Positions 20,675 to 30,089 of a stretch of 41,757 nt of DNA are shown piece by piece. Within the stretch, counting starts at the first letter, position 1, and every line of letters begins with the position of its first letter. The DNA is from Ectobacillus ponti (lineage in GTDB: Bacteria; Bacillota; Bacilli; Bacillales; Bacillaceae_G). The position numbers were made by a program, and so were the translations under genes. The stretch is from positions 1 through 41,757 of the forward strand of contig NZ_JANCLT010000021.1 of assembly GCF_024294785.1 (NCBI RefSeq). Reading direction: 5' to 3'. The notes beneath the pieces were generated by a model. The model saw only the letters and a program-made list of their open reading frames with translations. It was not told the DNA's origin and did no database searches.

Positions 20675-21775
20675 ATGGGATTAACAGCTGGTATCGTCGG
20701 ATTGCCGAACGTAGGCAAGTCCACATTGTTTAATGCAATTACACAAGCAGGTGCAGAGTCCGCGAACTATCCGTTCTGTACGATTGACCCGAACGTCGGA
20801 ATTGTAGAGGTGCCGGACGAGCGCCTGCAAAAGCTGACTGAGCTGGTGCAGCCGAAGAAAACTGTACCGACAGTATTTGAGTTCACTGACATTGCCGGCA
20901 TCGTAAAGGGTGCGAGCAAGGGTGAAGGTCTGGGGAACAAATTCTTGTCCCATATTCGCCAGGTGGATGCGATTTGCCAAGTTGTCCGCTGCTTTGAAGA
21001 TGAGAATATTACACACGTAGCTGGCAAGGTAGATCCGATTGCGGATATTGAAACCATCAACCTGGAGCTGATTCTGGCTGACCTGGAATCCGTGGACAAG
21101 CGTATTGACCGTGTGGCAAAGCTTGCGAAGCAAAAGGATAAGGAAGCGGCAGCCGAGCATGGGATTCTGGTGCGTCTGAAGGAAGCTTTTGAAGAAGGAA
21201 AAGCCGGCCGCACAGTGGAGTTCACGGAAGAGGAAATGAAGATTGTTAAGGGCCTGCATCTGATGACAACAAAGCCGATGCTGTATGTGGCAAACGTGAG
21301 TGAGGATGAAGTGGCAGATCCATCTGAAAATCCTTATGTACAGCAGGTGCGCGAGTTTGCGGCTGCTGACAATGCTGAAGTAATTATTGTTTGTGCGAAA
21401 ATCGAAGCTGAAATTTCTGAGCTGGATGAAGAAGAAAAGAAAGTATTCCTGGAAGAACTGGGCATCCAGGAGTCCGGTCTGGATCAGCTGATTCGTGCCG
21501 CTTACCACCTTCTTGGCCTGGCTACGTACTTCACAGCCGGCGTACAAGAGGTTCGCGCGTGGACCTTCCGCCGCGGCATGAAGGCACCGCAATGTGCGGG
21601 CATCATCCACACAGACTTCGAGCGCGGCTTCATCCGTGCGGAAACAGTTTCCTACGATGACCTGCTGCACTACGGCTCCATGAACGCAGCCCGCGAAGCC
21701 GGCAAGGTTCGTCTGGAAGGAAAAGAATATATCATGCAAGATGGAGATGTTGTACATTTCCGCTTTAACGTGTAA
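20675..21775 (+). CDS. ychF: Redox-responsive ATPase YchF (Obg family)
   Basis: YchF (OLA1 in eukaryotes) is an Obg-like P-loop NTPase that prefers ATP and associates with ribosomes. The 366 residues contain G1 GLPNVGKST (9-17) and the DIAGIVKGASKGEGLGNKFLSHIRQVDAI segment. A coiled-coil insert (about 130-200) with long charged helices follows. The C-terminal TGS domain ends DGDVVHFRFNV. The ATG at 20675 gives the family N-terminus MGLTAGIVGLP. A GTG three codons upstream overlaps the ribosome site and is rejected. Confidence 0.97.
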   Translation: MGLTAGIVGLPNVGKSTLFNAITQAGAESANYPFCTIDPNVGIVEVPDERLQKLTELVQPKKTVPTVFEFTDIAGIVKGASKGEGLGNKFLSHIRQVDAICQVVRCFEDENITHVAGKVDPIADIETINLELILADLESVDKRIDRVAKLAKQKDKEAAAEHGILVRLKEAFEEGKAGRTVEFTEEEMKIVKGLHLMTTKPMLYVANVSEDEVADPSENPYVQQVREFAAADNAEVIIVCAKIEAEISELDEEEKKVFLEELGIQESGLDQLIRAAYHLLGLATYFTAGVQEVRAWTFRRGMKAPQCAGIIHTDFERGFIRAETVSYDDLLHYGSMNAAREAGKVRLEGKEYIMQDGDVVHFRFNV

Positions 21776-21780
21776 AAACA

Positions 21781-21816
21781 AGAAGCATCCTCGTTTCCGC
21801 GAAGGATGCTTCTTTA
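21781..21816 (+). terminator. ychF terminator
   Basis: AGAAGCATCCT and AGGATGCTTCT pair (21781-21791 and 21803-21813), with T's at the end. It begins five bases after the ychF stop. Confidence 0.85.
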
Positions 21817-21836
21817 CTGTTTGAAGCTGTACATTT

Positions 21837-22241
21837 TTATTCCCCAGCCTGTGAAGCATGAAAGAACCTTCGGCATATTGAGAAAGCTAACAAACAGAAT
21901 CGCGTCATTCTCAAATTGTGTATCTGCCAGAAGGCCTGTATATTGGGATTAACAAAGAGTTTGGAATATGCTTCCTCATAAAGAGGGACTACAAAGTCCA
22001 ACTGCCCCACTCCATTGAACTGAAGCACTATCAAATCCCTGCGGGAGGACACTTCGTAAGGTTTGACCGCTCTCTGCAAGGTTACACAGCCTAAGTGGAA
22101 GCAGAATTCCTCCATGGTCTGGAACTGGTCACAAAGTCCCTGTGCGTCCACTCCATTGAGCCGAAGCACTGTCAAATCCCTGTGAGAGGACACTTCGTAA
22201 GGTTTGACCGCTCTCCGCAAAGTTATATAGCCTATGCCCAT
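21837..22241 (-). CDS. Doubtful hypothetical ORF over a tandem repeat
   Basis: An open frame of 134 codons on the minus strand covers the tandem repeat below, so it contains the peptide AVKPYEVSS twice (near residues 11 and 58). The tail is Cys- and Arg-rich. It has no recognisable domain and no good ribosome site. It faces the replication fork. The frame stays open mainly because the repeat period, 141 bases, is a multiple of three. I think it is probably not translated, but I cannot exclude it. Confidence 0.2.
   Translation of the reverse strand: MGIGYITLRRAVKPYEVSSHRDLTVLRLNGVDAQGLCDQFQTMEEFCFHLGCVTLQRAVKPYEVSSRRDLIVLQFNGVGQLDFVVPLYEEAYSKLFVNPNIQAFWQIHNLRMTRFCLLAFSICRRFFHASQAGE
21952..22233. 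repeat. Two-copy tandem repeat, period 141 bp
   Basis: Two units (about 21952-22092 and 22093-22233) share long identical blocks, for example the stretch around CACTTCGTAAGGTTTGACC at 22050 and again at 22191. Identity is high in the last 90 bases of each unit and low in the first 40. This fills most of the 600-base gap between ychF and rpsF. No terminal inverted repeats or transposase are seen. Confidence 0.85.
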
Positions 22242-22306
22242 GTAAAAAGAAAAGGTTTTAAATCCTTTTAGATTTTTAAATCTTTTAAGGTTTTTCCTTC
22301 CTTAAG

Positions 22307-22335
22307 TTGCTTCCCCCAACCTACTATGATATAAT
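22307..22335 (+). promoter_or_regulatory. rpsF-ssb-rpsR promoter
   Basis: TTGCTT (22307-22312), a 17-base spacer and TATAAT (22330-22335) form a sigma-A promoter. The predicted leader is about 70 nt. Confidence 0.75.
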
Positions 22336-22364
22336 TTAAACTCGTGAGTGATTACTGTTAATTG

Positions 22365-22390
22365 CTCCTTGCCCGTTAAGGGCCGCTTAG
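22365..22390 (+). promoter_or_regulatory. Candidate S6:S18-binding leader of rpsF
   Basis: The leader holds the short hairpin GCCC-GTTAA-GGGC (22371-22383), directly followed by CCGC. The known S6:S18 autoregulatory element upstream of rpsF is a hairpin with a conserved CCG. The operon encodes both S6 and S18, so feedback by that complex is expected. I infer the match; covariance scoring would settle it. Confidence 0.45.
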
Positions 22391-22412
22391 ACCAAAAGGA
22401 GGTGTAACCGAG

Positions 22413-22700
22413 ATGAGAAAGTACGAAATCATGTACATCATCCGCCCAAACATGGAAGAAGAAGCTCAAAAGGCTCTTGTAGAGCGTTTTAACAACGTTC
22501 TTGCTGACCAAGGTGCGGAACTGACAAACGTGAAAGAGTGGGGCAAGCGTCGCTTGGCTTATGAAATCAACGATTTCCGTGATGGTATCTACATGCTATT
22601 GGACGTAAACGCTACTCCTGCAGCAGTGCAAGAGTTCGAGCGTCTGGCTAAGATCAACGAAGATATCATTCGTCACATCGTAATTAAAGACGAAGAATAA
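22413..22700 (+). CDS. rpsF: 30S ribosomal protein S6
   Basis: S6 binds S18 in the platform of the small subunit. The 95-residue protein begins [19 protein letters not shown] and has the conserved [23 protein letters not shown] segment. ATG at 22413 with AAAGGAGGTG upstream. First gene of rpsF-ssb-rpsR. Confidence 0.97.
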   Translation: MRKYEIMYIIRPNMEEEAQKALVERFNNVLADQGAELTNVKEWGKRRLAYEINDFRDGIYMLLDVNATPAAVQEFERLAKINEDIIRHIVIKDEE

Positions 22701-22724
22701 GAATAGATAGGGAGAGTGGTTCGA

Positions 22725-23258
22725 TTGATGAATCGCGTGATACTCGTCGGACGATTAACGAAGGATCCAGAATTGCGCTTCACGCCAAGCGGCGTTGCGG
22801 TAGCTACTTTCACACTGGCTGTGAACCGTGCATTTTCCAATCAACAAGGTGAGCGCGAAGCTGACTTTATCAATTGTGTGGTATGGAGAAAGCCAGCTGA
22901 GAACGTAGCGAACTTCCTGAAAAAAGGAAGCCTGGCCGGCGTTGATGGCCGTCTGCAGACTCGTAATTACGAGGGACAAGACGGTAAGCGTGTCTATGTG
23001 ACAGAGGTTGTCGCAGAGAGCGTGCAGTTCCTGGAGCCTCGTAACAGCGGCGGCGGAGAGCAGCGCGGCTCTTACAATCAGCAGCCACAGGCGCAGGGCT
23101 TTGGCGGCTATGATCAAGGTCCGGCGCAAAATCCTTACGGCGGCGGAGCGCCAGCTCGTCAAAACCAGGGCAATCCTGGCTTTACGAGAAATAATGATGA
23201 TCCGTTTGCCAACGTAGGTCAACCGATTGACATTTCGGACGACGATTTACCGTTTTAA
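22725..23258 (+). CDS. ssb: Single-stranded DNA-binding protein SsbA
   Basis: SSB coats single-stranded DNA at forks and recruits partners through its tail. The 177 residues form an OB-fold (1-105; [50 protein letters not shown]). A Gly/Gln/Asn/Pro-rich linker follows, and the protein-binding tip is [10 protein letters not shown] chose the TTG at 22725 (MMNRV), which is 10 bases from GGAG and matches the MLNRV-type start of relatives. The ATG at 22728 is nearly equivalent. A GTG at 22716 lies too close to the ribosome site. It lies 24 bases behind rpsF. Confidence 0.96.
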   Translation: MMNRVILVGRLTKDPELRFTPSGVAVATFTLAVNRAFSNQQGEREADFINCVVWRKPAENVANFLKKGSLAGVDGRLQTRNYEGQDGKRVYVTEVVAESVQFLEPRNSGGGEQRGSYNQQPQAQGFGGYDQGPAQNPYGGGAPARQNQGNPGFTRNNDDPFANVGQPIDISDDDLPF

Positions 23259-23302
23259 TATACAGCACGGACAAACTTTTCCAATGAATGGAGGGAATTT
23301 CA

Positions 23303-23539
23303 ATGGCTATGGGACGTAAAGGTGGACGCGCGAAGCGTCGTAAAGTTTGCTTCTTCACTGCAAACGGCATCTCTAAAATCGATTACAAGGACGTAGATCT
23401 TTTGAAGCGTTTCGTTTCTGAACGCGGTAAGATTCTTCCACGTCGTGTGACTGGAACTAGCGCTCGTTATCAGCGCAAGCTGACTATCGCGATCAAGCGC
23501 GCTCGTCAAATGGCACTTCTGCCATATGTTGCAGAATAA
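23303..23539 (+). CDS. rpsR: 30S ribosomal protein S18
   Basis: The 78-residue basic protein reads [22 protein letters not shown] and continues with [41 protein letters not shown], the S18 signature. The ATG at 23303 follows GGAGGG by 7 bases. A longer in-frame start 15 bases upstream includes the ribosome site and is rejected. The single Cys in KVCFF is common in zinc-independent S18. Confidence 0.97.
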   Translation: MAMGRKGGRAKRRKVCFFTANGISKIDYKDVDLLKRFVSERGKILPRRVTGTSARYQRKLTIAIKRARQMALLPYVAE

Positions 23540-23550
23540 GCATGTGACTG

Positions 23551-23586
23551 ATGCACAGTAAAGGCTTTCCTTTACTGTGCATTTTA
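23551..23586 (+). terminator. rpsR terminator
   Basis: ATGCACAGTAAAGG and CCTTTACTGTGCAT (23551-23564 and 23569-23582) form a perfect 14-bp stem with a 4-base loop, followed by TTTATTTA. Confidence 0.92.
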
Positions 23587-23665
23587 TTTATGCGGGTAAT
23601 TTGTTTAGTTATAAATGGAAAACGGTTACAATAGAGGAAGCAGGTATGAAGAGAGGGAAAATGTA

Positions 23666-24601
23666 TTGAGAAATGCGAGACGTTTGACGGAAGGGGCTGT
23701 CCTGCTGGCAATCTATGCAGTGCTGCTGCTGAGCAGCATGTATATCCCGCTGCTGGGTCTGCTGACGACCTTTGTGCTCCCCCTTCCTTTTATCATCTTT
23801 ACAATGAGGCATCACATCAGGTATACGGCAGTTCTGCTTGTTGCTGCTTCAGGTGTCACGTTTATTTTAAGTTCACCTCTGAATATCATAAATACCATCC
23901 TATCAGGATTAACCGGCATTGTGATTGGCTGGATGTATCAGCGCGGCAAGGGGCAAGTGGAAACCTTCCTGGCCAGTACGGTCGTCATCCTGTTGAACTT
24001 TGTCGTGCTGTACGTGGTAAGCGTTAAGTTCCTGGAGTTCGACATGCTCCAGCAACTGCGGACGACTATGGAGGAATCCTTGCAGCAGGCAGAGAAATTT
24101 GCGAAGCTCACAGGTTCGGCCAACACACAGTCCATTGACCAGTTCCGAAAAGTAATGGACACCGTGCAGTATTTATTGCCCGCCATGTTTGTGATGGGGG
24201 CAGCCATGCTTGCATTTGTGACACAGGCTGTTACGGTGCCTATTCTAAAGAAGCTGCGCCTGTCTGTGCCGCCATGGCCTCCCTTTAGAGATATACAGCT
24301 GCCGCGGCATTTGCTGCTTCTGTATATTGTGATCCTGCTTGTATCCATCTTTGTAAGGCCGGCCGAGAAGTCCTTCCTTTACATGGCATTGTTGAATGCA
24401 AACATCATCTTTCAGTTTCTGACGGCCTTGCACGGCTTGGCCTTCCTTGCGTATTTTGCCCATGTCAGAGGATATCCAAAGGCGGTTCCGATTGTGGCAG
24501 GTATATTGGGCTTCCTGATTCCAATTTTATTTTCTATATACAGCTTCTTAGGTATAATTGACCTAGGCTTTTCGTTGCGGAGATTGCTCAAACGGGCGTA
24601 A
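23666..24601 (+). CDS. yybS: DUF2232 membrane protein YybS
   Basis: This 311-residue integral membrane protein has about eight hydrophobic segments and the start RRLTEGAVLLAIYAVLLLSSMYIPLLG typical of YybS. The function is unknown; the family is conserved upstream of gdpP. A TTG at 23666, 8 bases after GAGAGGG, gives the family length. An upstream ATG at 23615 has no ribosome site. It would also lie before a likely -10 TACAAT (23627-23632, weak -35), so the transcript would start inside it. gdpP follows after 70 bases. Confidence 0.85.
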   Translation: MRNARRLTEGAVLLAIYAVLLLSSMYIPLLGLLTTFVLPLPFIIFTMRHHIRYTAVLLVAASGVTFILSSPLNIINTILSGLTGIVIGWMYQRGKGQVETFLASTVVILLNFVVLYVVSVKFLEFDMLQQLRTTMEESLQQAEKFAKLTGSANTQSIDQFRKVMDTVQYLLPAMFVMGAAMLAFVTQAVTVPILKKLRLSVPPWPPFRDIQLPRHLLLLYIVILLVSIFVRPAEKSFLYMALLNANIIFQFLTALHGLAFLAYFAHVRGYPKAVPIVAGILGFLIPILFSIYSFLGIIDLGFSLRRLLKRA

Positions 24602-24671
24602 AGAGCTCTGAGAGGCTGGTGCACATTGCTGCAAATGGCATAGATCAAGTTTGTTAACAGGGGTTGAATAT

Positions 24672-26645
24672 ATGCCTGAGTTCTATAAGAAACAGAAGTT
24701 TCTCTATCCAATCTATTCCTTAATCTTCTTCACGCTTATCTTAATTGCGATCTTGGCCTATTATCATTGGGTGATTGGGATTGCAGCCTTCCTTGCCTTC
24801 GGGTTCATTCTGTTCTTTTTAATTAAATTGGAACTCTTGTTCAGAAAGAACTTGGAGCAGTATACCTCTGATATGATCACCAGGGTGAAGAAGGTCAGTG
24901 ATGAAGCCTTAAATCAAATGCCAATTGGAATTCTGCTGTATAACCGTGATTATGGAATTGATTGGGCAAATCCATATTTGGCCTCCTGTTTTGGATATCA
25001 TTCCTTGGCCGGCTGGCACTTGTATGAGCTGTCCGAAACGCTGCCCATGATTGTGAAGCAGGAGCTGGATACAGATGTAGTCACGTTGAACAAACGGAAA
25101 TTTCGTGTATTTGTCCGGCGCGAGGAGCAATTGGTGTATTTCTTTGACGTAACGGAGCAGACGCAGATTGAAAAAATGTATGAGGATCAGCGTACCGTTC
25201 TGGCAGTTATTTATTTGGATAATTATGATGAGGTGACCCAGGGCCTGGATGACCAGCTCCGGACCAATATCAACAGCCTTGTCACAGCGGTGCTGAATGA
25301 GTGGGCGCTGAAGTATGGCATGTACTTAAAGAGGGCTTCTTCCGAGCGTTTTTTTGCTGTATTGAATGAGAGCATCCTCGCCCAGCTGGAAAGAGTGAAA
25401 TTTGATATTTTAGACCAAGTGCGTGAGGAAACATCTAAGCGCAATATCCCGTTGACCTTAAGCATTGGGGTGGGCTCGGGCGCATTGTCCCTGACAGAGC
25501 TCGGCGCCTTGGCGCAGTCGGGCTTGGATTTGGCGCTTGGGCGCGGCGGAGACCAGGTGGCCATTAAGCAAATGAGCGGCAAAGCAAAGTTCTATGGCGG
25601 CAAGACCAACCCTGTAGAAAAGAGAACAAGGGTGCGTGCCCGTGTGATTTCCCATGCATTAAAGGATTTGGTGCTCGAAAGCAGCAATGTCCTGATTATG
25701 GGGCATAAGCTGCCTGATATGGATGCGATCGGCGCGGCCATTGGGATTTTAAAGGTAGCCGATTTAAATCAGCGTGAAGGATATATCGTGCTGGACGAGA
25801 ATAACTTGGATAAAGGCGTGCAGCGCCTCATGCAGGAGATTAAGCAGTATCCCAACCTGTGGAGCCGCTTTATCAGCCCGGAGCAGGCATTTGAGCTTGC
25901 AACGGAAGAATCTCTTCTTGTAATCGTTGATACACATAAGCCTTCCATGGTGATTGAGCCGGGGCTGTTAAATAAGATTGAGAATGTAGTCGTCATCGAC
26001 CACCATCGGCGCGGAGAGGAATTCATTGATGACCCGCTGCTGGTGTACATGGAGCCGTATGCCTCTTCCACTGCAGAGCTTGTTACAGAGCTTCTGGAGT
26101 ATCAGCCGAAGCGTCTGAAGATGAACATGCTGGAGGCAACAGCCTTATTGGCGGGGATGATTGTAGATACGAAGAGCTTCACCTTCCGGACCGGCGCCCG
26201 GACGTTTGACGCGGCCTCCTATCTGCGTTCACACGGAGCAGATACCGTGCTGGTGCAGAAGCTGCTGAAGGAGGATATGCAACACTATCTGCAGATTGCG
26301 AAAACGCTGCAGCATGCCTATATCTATAAAAATGGCATTGCCATTGCAAAGGCGGAGGAGAATCAGCTCTGTGAGCAGGTGCTGATTGCGCAGGCGGCTG
26401 ACACACTTTTGACCATGACAGGTGTGACAGCATCCTTTGTCATTGCAAACCGGCATGATAAAATGATAGGGATCAGCGGCCGTTCTCTTGGCGAAGTCAA
26501 TGTGCAGCTTATCATGGAGACTCTGGGCGGAGGCGGCCATTTAACGAATGCCGCCACACAGATGCAGAATATTTCGCTCTCAGAGGCAGAGGCACAGCTG
26601 CAGGCCGCAATTGAGGAGTATTTAGAGGGAGGAACAAAGTCATGA
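24672..26645 (+). CDS. gdpP: Cyclic-di-AMP phosphodiesterase GdpP
   Basis: GdpP cleaves c-di-AMP to pApA and so affects cell-wall, potassium and beta-lactam tolerance phenotypes. The 657 residues hold two N-terminal membrane helices (about 11-52), a PAS domain (about 75-155) and a degenerate GGDEF domain (about 170-305). The catalytic DHH/DHHA1 unit has [11 protein letters not shown] (344-354), VIVDTH with Asp420, and IDHHRRG with Asp443. The C-terminal GGGGH motif is present. ATG at 24672 gives the family start MPEFY; an in-frame start 21 bases upstream is less likely. It overlaps rplI by 4 bases. Confidence 0.96.
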   Translation: MPEFYKKQKFLYPIYSLIFFTLILIAILAYYHWVIGIAAFLAFGFILFFLIKLELLFRKNLEQYTSDMITRVKKVSDEALNQMPIGILLYNRDYGIDWANPYLASCFGYHSLAGWHLYELSETLPMIVKQELDTDVVTLNKRKFRVFVRREEQLVYFFDVTEQTQIEKMYEDQRTVLAVIYLDNYDEVTQGLDDQLRTNINSLVTAVLNEWALKYGMYLKRASSERFFAVLNESILAQLERVKFDILDQVREETSKRNIPLTLSIGVGSGALSLTELGALAQSGLDLALGRGGDQVAIKQMSGKAKFYGGKTNPVEKRTRVRARVISHALKDLVLESSNVLIMGHKLPDMDAIGAAIGILKVADLNQREGYIVLDENNLDKGVQRLMQEIKQYPNLWSRFISPEQAFELATEESLLVIVDTHKPSMVIEPGLLNKIENVVVIDHHRRGEEFIDDPLLVYMEPYASSTAELVTELLEYQPKRLKMNMLEATALLAGMIVDTKSFTFRTGARTFDAASYLRSHGADTVLVQKLLKEDMQHYLQIAKTLQHAYIYKNGIAIAKAEENQLCEQVLIAQAADTLLTMTGVTASFVIANRHDKMIGISGRSLGEVNVQLIMETLGGGGHLTNAATQMQNISLSEAEAQLQAAIEEYLEGGTKS

Positions 26646-27085
26646 AGGTAATCTTTCTGAAGGATGTAAAGGGAAAAGGAAAAAAGGGTGAAGTGAAGAA
26701 CGTGGCAGACGGCTACGCGCATAACTTCCTATTGAAGCAGGGGCTTGCTGTTGAGGCGAGCAATGCAAATGTGAAAACGCTGGATGCCCAAAAGCGCAAG
26801 GAAGACAAGGACGCGCAAATTGAGCTGGAAAACTGCGAAAAGCTGAAGGAAACGCTGGAGCAGCTGACCGTTGAATTGAAGGCGAAATCCGGGGAAGGCG
26901 GCCGCCTGTTTGGTTCCATTACAAGCAAGCAGGTAGCTGATGAGCTGCAAAAGAAGCACAATATTAAAGTTGATAAGCGTAAGTTTGATATGGAAGCCAT
27001 CCGCACGCTTGGCCATACAAATGTGCCGGTGAAGCTTCATCCAAAAGTGACTGCAACCTTGAAGGTGCATGTAACGGAGCAATGA
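26642..27085 (+). CDS. rplI: 50S ribosomal protein L9
   Basis: The 147-residue protein begins [30 protein letters not shown], the L9 signature, followed by the long connecting helix rich in Lys and Glu and a C-terminal domain. Its ATG overlaps the gdpP stop (ATGA), so translation is coupled. dnaC follows after 29 bases. Confidence 0.97.
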   Translation: MKVIFLKDVKGKGKKGEVKNVADGYAHNFLLKQGLAVEASNANVKTLDAQKRKEDKDAQIELENCEKLKETLEQLTVELKAKSGEGGRLFGSITSKQVADELQKKHNIKVDKRKFDMEAIRTLGHTNVPVKLHPKVTATLKVHVTEQ

Positions 27086-27114
27086 GCTGAGCGAATGAGA
27101 GGGGGGCTGTACGG

Positions 27115-28464
27115 ATGACAGAGGCTTTTGCAGATCGCACTCCTCCGCAGAATATTGAAGCTGAACAGGCCGTTTTGGGGGCCATTCTGATTGAACCGGA
27201 GGCTTTGACAACCACATCCGAAATTTTGCAGCCGGAGGATTTTTACCGGGTGGCCCACCAACGGATTTATGATGCGATTCTAAGGCTTTCTGATAAGGGT
27301 GAACCGATAGATATTGTCACCGTTTCTGCAGAGCTGGTGAATCAGGGTCTTCTTGAAGAAATAGGCGGCGTCGCCTACTTGGCGGATTTGGTAAATGCCG
27401 TGCCGACTGCCGCAAACGTAGAGTACTATGCCCGCATCATCGAGGAGAAATCCATTCTGCGCCGCTTGATCCGCACTGCCACGCTGATTGTGACAGAGGG
27501 CTATGAGCGGGAAGGCGATGTTGAGGGGCTGCTGAATGAAGCTGAGAAGAAAATACTCGAGGTTTCCCAGCGAAAGAACACAAAGGGATTTCAGGAAATC
27601 AAGGATGTCCTGGTCACAACCTACGATAAGATTGAGCTGCTGCATCACCGAAAGGGAGATATTACCGGGATACCCACAGGCTTCACTGAGCTGGATCGGA
27701 TGACGGCCGGCTTTCAACGGAATGACCTGATTATTGTAGCGGCGCGTCCCTCTGTGGGTAAGACAGCCTTTGCCCTGAATATCGCCCAGAACGTGGCGAC
27801 AAAGGCAGATGAGAACGTGGCAATCTTCAGCCTGGAAATGGGTGCCGACCAGCTGGTTATGCGTATGCTTTGTGCAGAGGGAAATATTGATGCACAACGG
27901 CTGCGTACCGGCTCTCTGACAACAGATGACTGGTCTAAGCTCACCATTGCCATGGGCACATTGGCGAGCTCCGGTATCTATATTGACGATACACCGGGTA
28001 TCCGTGTTTCTGAGATTCGGGCCAAATGCCGGCGTCTGAAGCAGGAGCATGGCCTTGGCATGATCCTGATTGACTATTTGCAGCTCATCCAAGGAAGCGG
28101 CCGCGGCGGCGAGAACCGCCAGCAGGAGGTCTCTGAGATTTCCCGTTCCTTGAAGGCCTTGGCGCGTGAGCTGAAGGTGCCGGTTATCGCCCTGTCCCAG
28201 CTGTCCCGCGGTGTGGAATCACGTCAGGATAAGCGTCCGATGATGTCGGATATCCGTGAATCGGGAAGTATTGAGCAGGATGCCGATATTGTGGCCTTCC
28301 TGTATCGCGATGATTACTATGATAAGGAATCAGAGAGTAAGAATATCATTGAAATCATCATTGCCAAGCAGCGTAACGGCCCGGTTGGGACAGTGGAGCT
28401 TGCTTTTGTAAAGGAATATAATAAATTCGTCAACCTGGAGCGCAGGTTCGATGATGCTTCCTAA
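27115..28464 (+). CDS. dnaC: Replicative DNA helicase DnaC (DnaB family)
   Basis: The hexameric 5'-3' fork helicase, called DnaC in B. subtilis and DnaB elsewhere. The 449 residues include an N-terminal helical domain (about 10-115) and a linker. The RecA-like motor has Walker A RPSVGKTA (211-218), Walker B GMILIDYLQLIQG, and the conserved QDKRPMMSDIRESGSIEQDAD region with the C-terminal KQRNGPVGTVELAF. ATG at 27115 after GAGGGGGG. No intein or insertion is seen. Confidence 0.97.
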   Translation: MTEAFADRTPPQNIEAEQAVLGAILIEPEALTTTSEILQPEDFYRVAHQRIYDAILRLSDKGEPIDIVTVSAELVNQGLLEEIGGVAYLADLVNAVPTAANVEYYARIIEEKSILRRLIRTATLIVTEGYEREGDVEGLLNEAEKKILEVSQRKNTKGFQEIKDVLVTTYDKIELLHHRKGDITGIPTGFTELDRMTAGFQRNDLIIVAARPSVGKTAFALNIAQNVATKADENVAIFSLEMGADQLVMRMLCAEGNIDAQRLRTGSLTTDDWSKLTIAMGTLASSGIYIDDTPGIRVSEIRAKCRRLKQEHGLGMILIDYLQLIQGSGRGGENRQQEVSEISRSLKALARELKVPVIALSQLSRGVESRQDKRPMMSDIRESGSIEQDADIVAFLYRDDYYDKESESKNIIEIIIAKQRNGPVGTVELAFVKEYNKFVNLERRFDDAS

Positions 28465-28465
28465 G

Positions 28466-28501
28466 GAAGAACAAATCTCTATGGTTTGTTCTTCTTTTTT
28501 T
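28466..28501 (+). terminator. dnaC terminator
   Basis: GAAGAACAAA and TTTGTTCTTC (28466-28475 and 28485-28494) form a 10-bp stem, followed by seven T's. It ends the yybS-gdpP-rplI-dnaC transcript. Confidence 0.92.
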
Positions 28502-28546
28502 GTGAAAACTAAAATGTAAACGTTGACGCAGGAAGTTAAACTTGAT

Positions 28547-28591
28547 TTATGCGAACAAAGACTTGTTATTTTTGTTTAAATGTTCGTTTTT
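28547..28591. promoter_or_regulatory. PurR operator (paired PurBoxes) of purA
   Basis: TTATGCGAACAAAG (28547-28560) and the inverted AAATGTTCGTTTTT (28578-28591) each contain the CGAAC core in A/T-rich flanks. They face each other with 17 bases between. This is the arrangement of the two PurBoxes bound by PurR of Bacillus, relieved by PRPP. It stands directly upstream of the promoter. purR itself is not in this window. Confidence 0.8.
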
Positions 28592-28594
28592 AGG

Positions 28595-28622
28595 TTGACT
28601 TTTTGCACCTGTTTGATACAAT
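28595..28622 (+). promoter_or_regulatory. purA promoter
   Basis: TTGACT (28595-28600), a 16-base spacer and TACAAT (28617-28622). The 5' leader to the start codon is about 38 nt. Confidence 0.75.
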
Positions 28623-28666
28623 ATTGTTGTTATTTTAGTTCGTTTAAAATCTTGGAGGTGCATCGA

Positions 28667-29956
28667 ATGTCTTCAGTAGTAGTTGTAGGAACACAATGGG
28701 GCGATGAAGGAAAAGGCAAAATTACAGATTTCCTTTCTCAGCATGCAGAGGTAGTTGCACGCTACCAGGGCGGAAATAATGCCGGCCATACAATTGTGTT
28801 CAACGGAGAACGCTATAAACTTCACCTGATTCCATCCGGTATTTTTTATAAAGAGAAGGTTTGTGTTGTCGGCAACGGCATGGTAGTAGACCCAAAGGCT
28901 CTTATTGCAGAGCTGGAATATCTGCATGGCCATAATGTCAGCACAGAAAACCTGCGCATCAGCAACCGCGCCCATGTGATCCTGCCATACCATCTGAAGC
29001 AGGATGAGCTGGAGGAAGAGCGCAAGGGCGATAATAAGATCGGCACAACGAAGAAGGGAATCGGCCCGGCGTATATGGATAAGGCAGCCCGCATCGGCAT
29101 TCGGATGGCGGACCTGTTGGATCGTGAAGAATTCTATACAAAGCTGGAGCGCAACCTGAACGAGAAGAACCGTCTGTTTGAAAAGATGTATGATGCAGAA
29201 GGCTTCAACATCGAAGATATCTTTGAAGAGTACTATGAGTACGGCCAACAGCTGAAAAAGTACATCTGCGACACATCTGTTGTCCTGAACGACGCGTTGG
29301 ATGAAGGCCGCCGTGTGCTGTTTGAAGGCGCGCAGGGCGTTATGCTCGATATCGACCAAGGAACGTATCCGTTCGTTACATCCTCCAACCCGATTGCGGG
29401 CGGTGTGACAATCGGCTCCGGTGTTGGTCCTTCCAAGATCAACCGCGTCATCGGCGTATGTAAGGCTTATACAACTCGTGTAGGCGACGGCCCGTTCCCA
29501 ACAGAACTGCATGATGAAATTGGAAACCAGATTCGTGAGGTTGGCCGCGAGTATGGTACAACAACAGGACGTCCGCGCCGCGTTGGCTGGTTTGACAGCG
29601 TAGTGGTGCGCCATGCACGCCGCGTCAGCGGAATCACAGACCTGTCCCTGAACTCCATCGACGTTCTGACAGGAATTCCAACTCTGAAAATTTGTGTTGC
29701 GTACAAATATCAAGGTGAAATCATCAATGAATTCCCGGCAAGCCTGAAGGTTCTGTCCCAATGCGAGCCTGTATATGAAGAGTTCCCAGGCTGGACAGAG
29801 GATATCACTGGCGTGAAGACATTGGATGAGCTGCCGGAAAATGCAAGACATTATCTGGAGCGCGTATCTCAGCTGACAGGCATTCCACTCTCTGTCTTCT
29901 CTGTTGGCCCGGACCGCAACCAAACGAACATTATCCGCAACGTATACGGCGTATAA
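28667..29956 (+). CDS. purA: Adenylosuccinate synthetase
   Basis: PurA makes adenylosuccinate from IMP, aspartate and GTP, the first committed step to AMP. The 429 residues hold the P-loop GDEGKGK (12-18) with catalytic Asp13, and His41 in [43 protein letters not shown] and the C-terminal SVGPDRNQT guanine-binding segment also match. The ATG at 28667 has GGAGGTG 6 bases upstream. A longer in-frame reading from 28580 starts inside the operator and is rejected. Confidence 0.98.
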   Translation: MSSVVVVGTQWGDEGKGKITDFLSQHAEVVARYQGGNNAGHTIVFNGERYKLHLIPSGIFYKEKVCVVGNGMVVDPKALIAELEYLHGHNVSTENLRISNRAHVILPYHLKQDELEEERKGDNKIGTTKKGIGPAYMDKAARIGIRMADLLDREEFYTKLERNLNEKNRLFEKMYDAEGFNIEDIFEEYYEYGQQLKKYICDTSVVLNDALDEGRRVLFEGAQGVMLDIDQGTYPFVTSSNPIAGGVTIGSGVGPSKINRVIGVCKAYTTRVGDGPFPTELHDEIGNQIREVGREYGTTTGRPRRVGWFDSVVVRHARRVSGITDLSLNSIDVLTGIPTLKICVAYKYQGEIINEFPASLKVLSQCEPVYEEFPGWTEDITGVKTLDELPENARHYLERVSQLTGIPLSVFSVGPDRNQTNIIRNVYGV

Positions 29957-30003
29957 AGAAATAGCTTGCAGAGGCGTCTGCAATCCGATATAGTATGAAG
30001 AGG

Positions 30004-30028
30004 AAAACCTGTGTGTACAGGTTTTTTT
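30004..30028 (+). terminator. purA terminator
   Basis: AAAACCTGT, a GTGT loop and ACAGGTTTT (30004-30025), with the T run continuing to 30028. Confidence 0.88.
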
Positions 30029-30054
30029 CTTTTGAAAAAAATTAAAATTAGGGG

Positions 30055-30084
30055 TTGCGGTAGTATAGAACCCTATGATATTAT
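30055..30084 (+). promoter_or_regulatory. Promoter of the structured element and tRNA cluster
   Basis: TTGCGG (30055-30060), an 18-base spacer and TATTAT (30079-30084). It is the only convincing promoter between purA and the tRNAs and would start transcription near 30091. Confidence 0.6.
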
Positions 30085-30089
30085 GAATC

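Noticed and set aside
20681-21859. A 392-codon open frame antisense to ychF
   Set aside because: Low-complexity antisense composition, runs through the ychF terminator, no start context.
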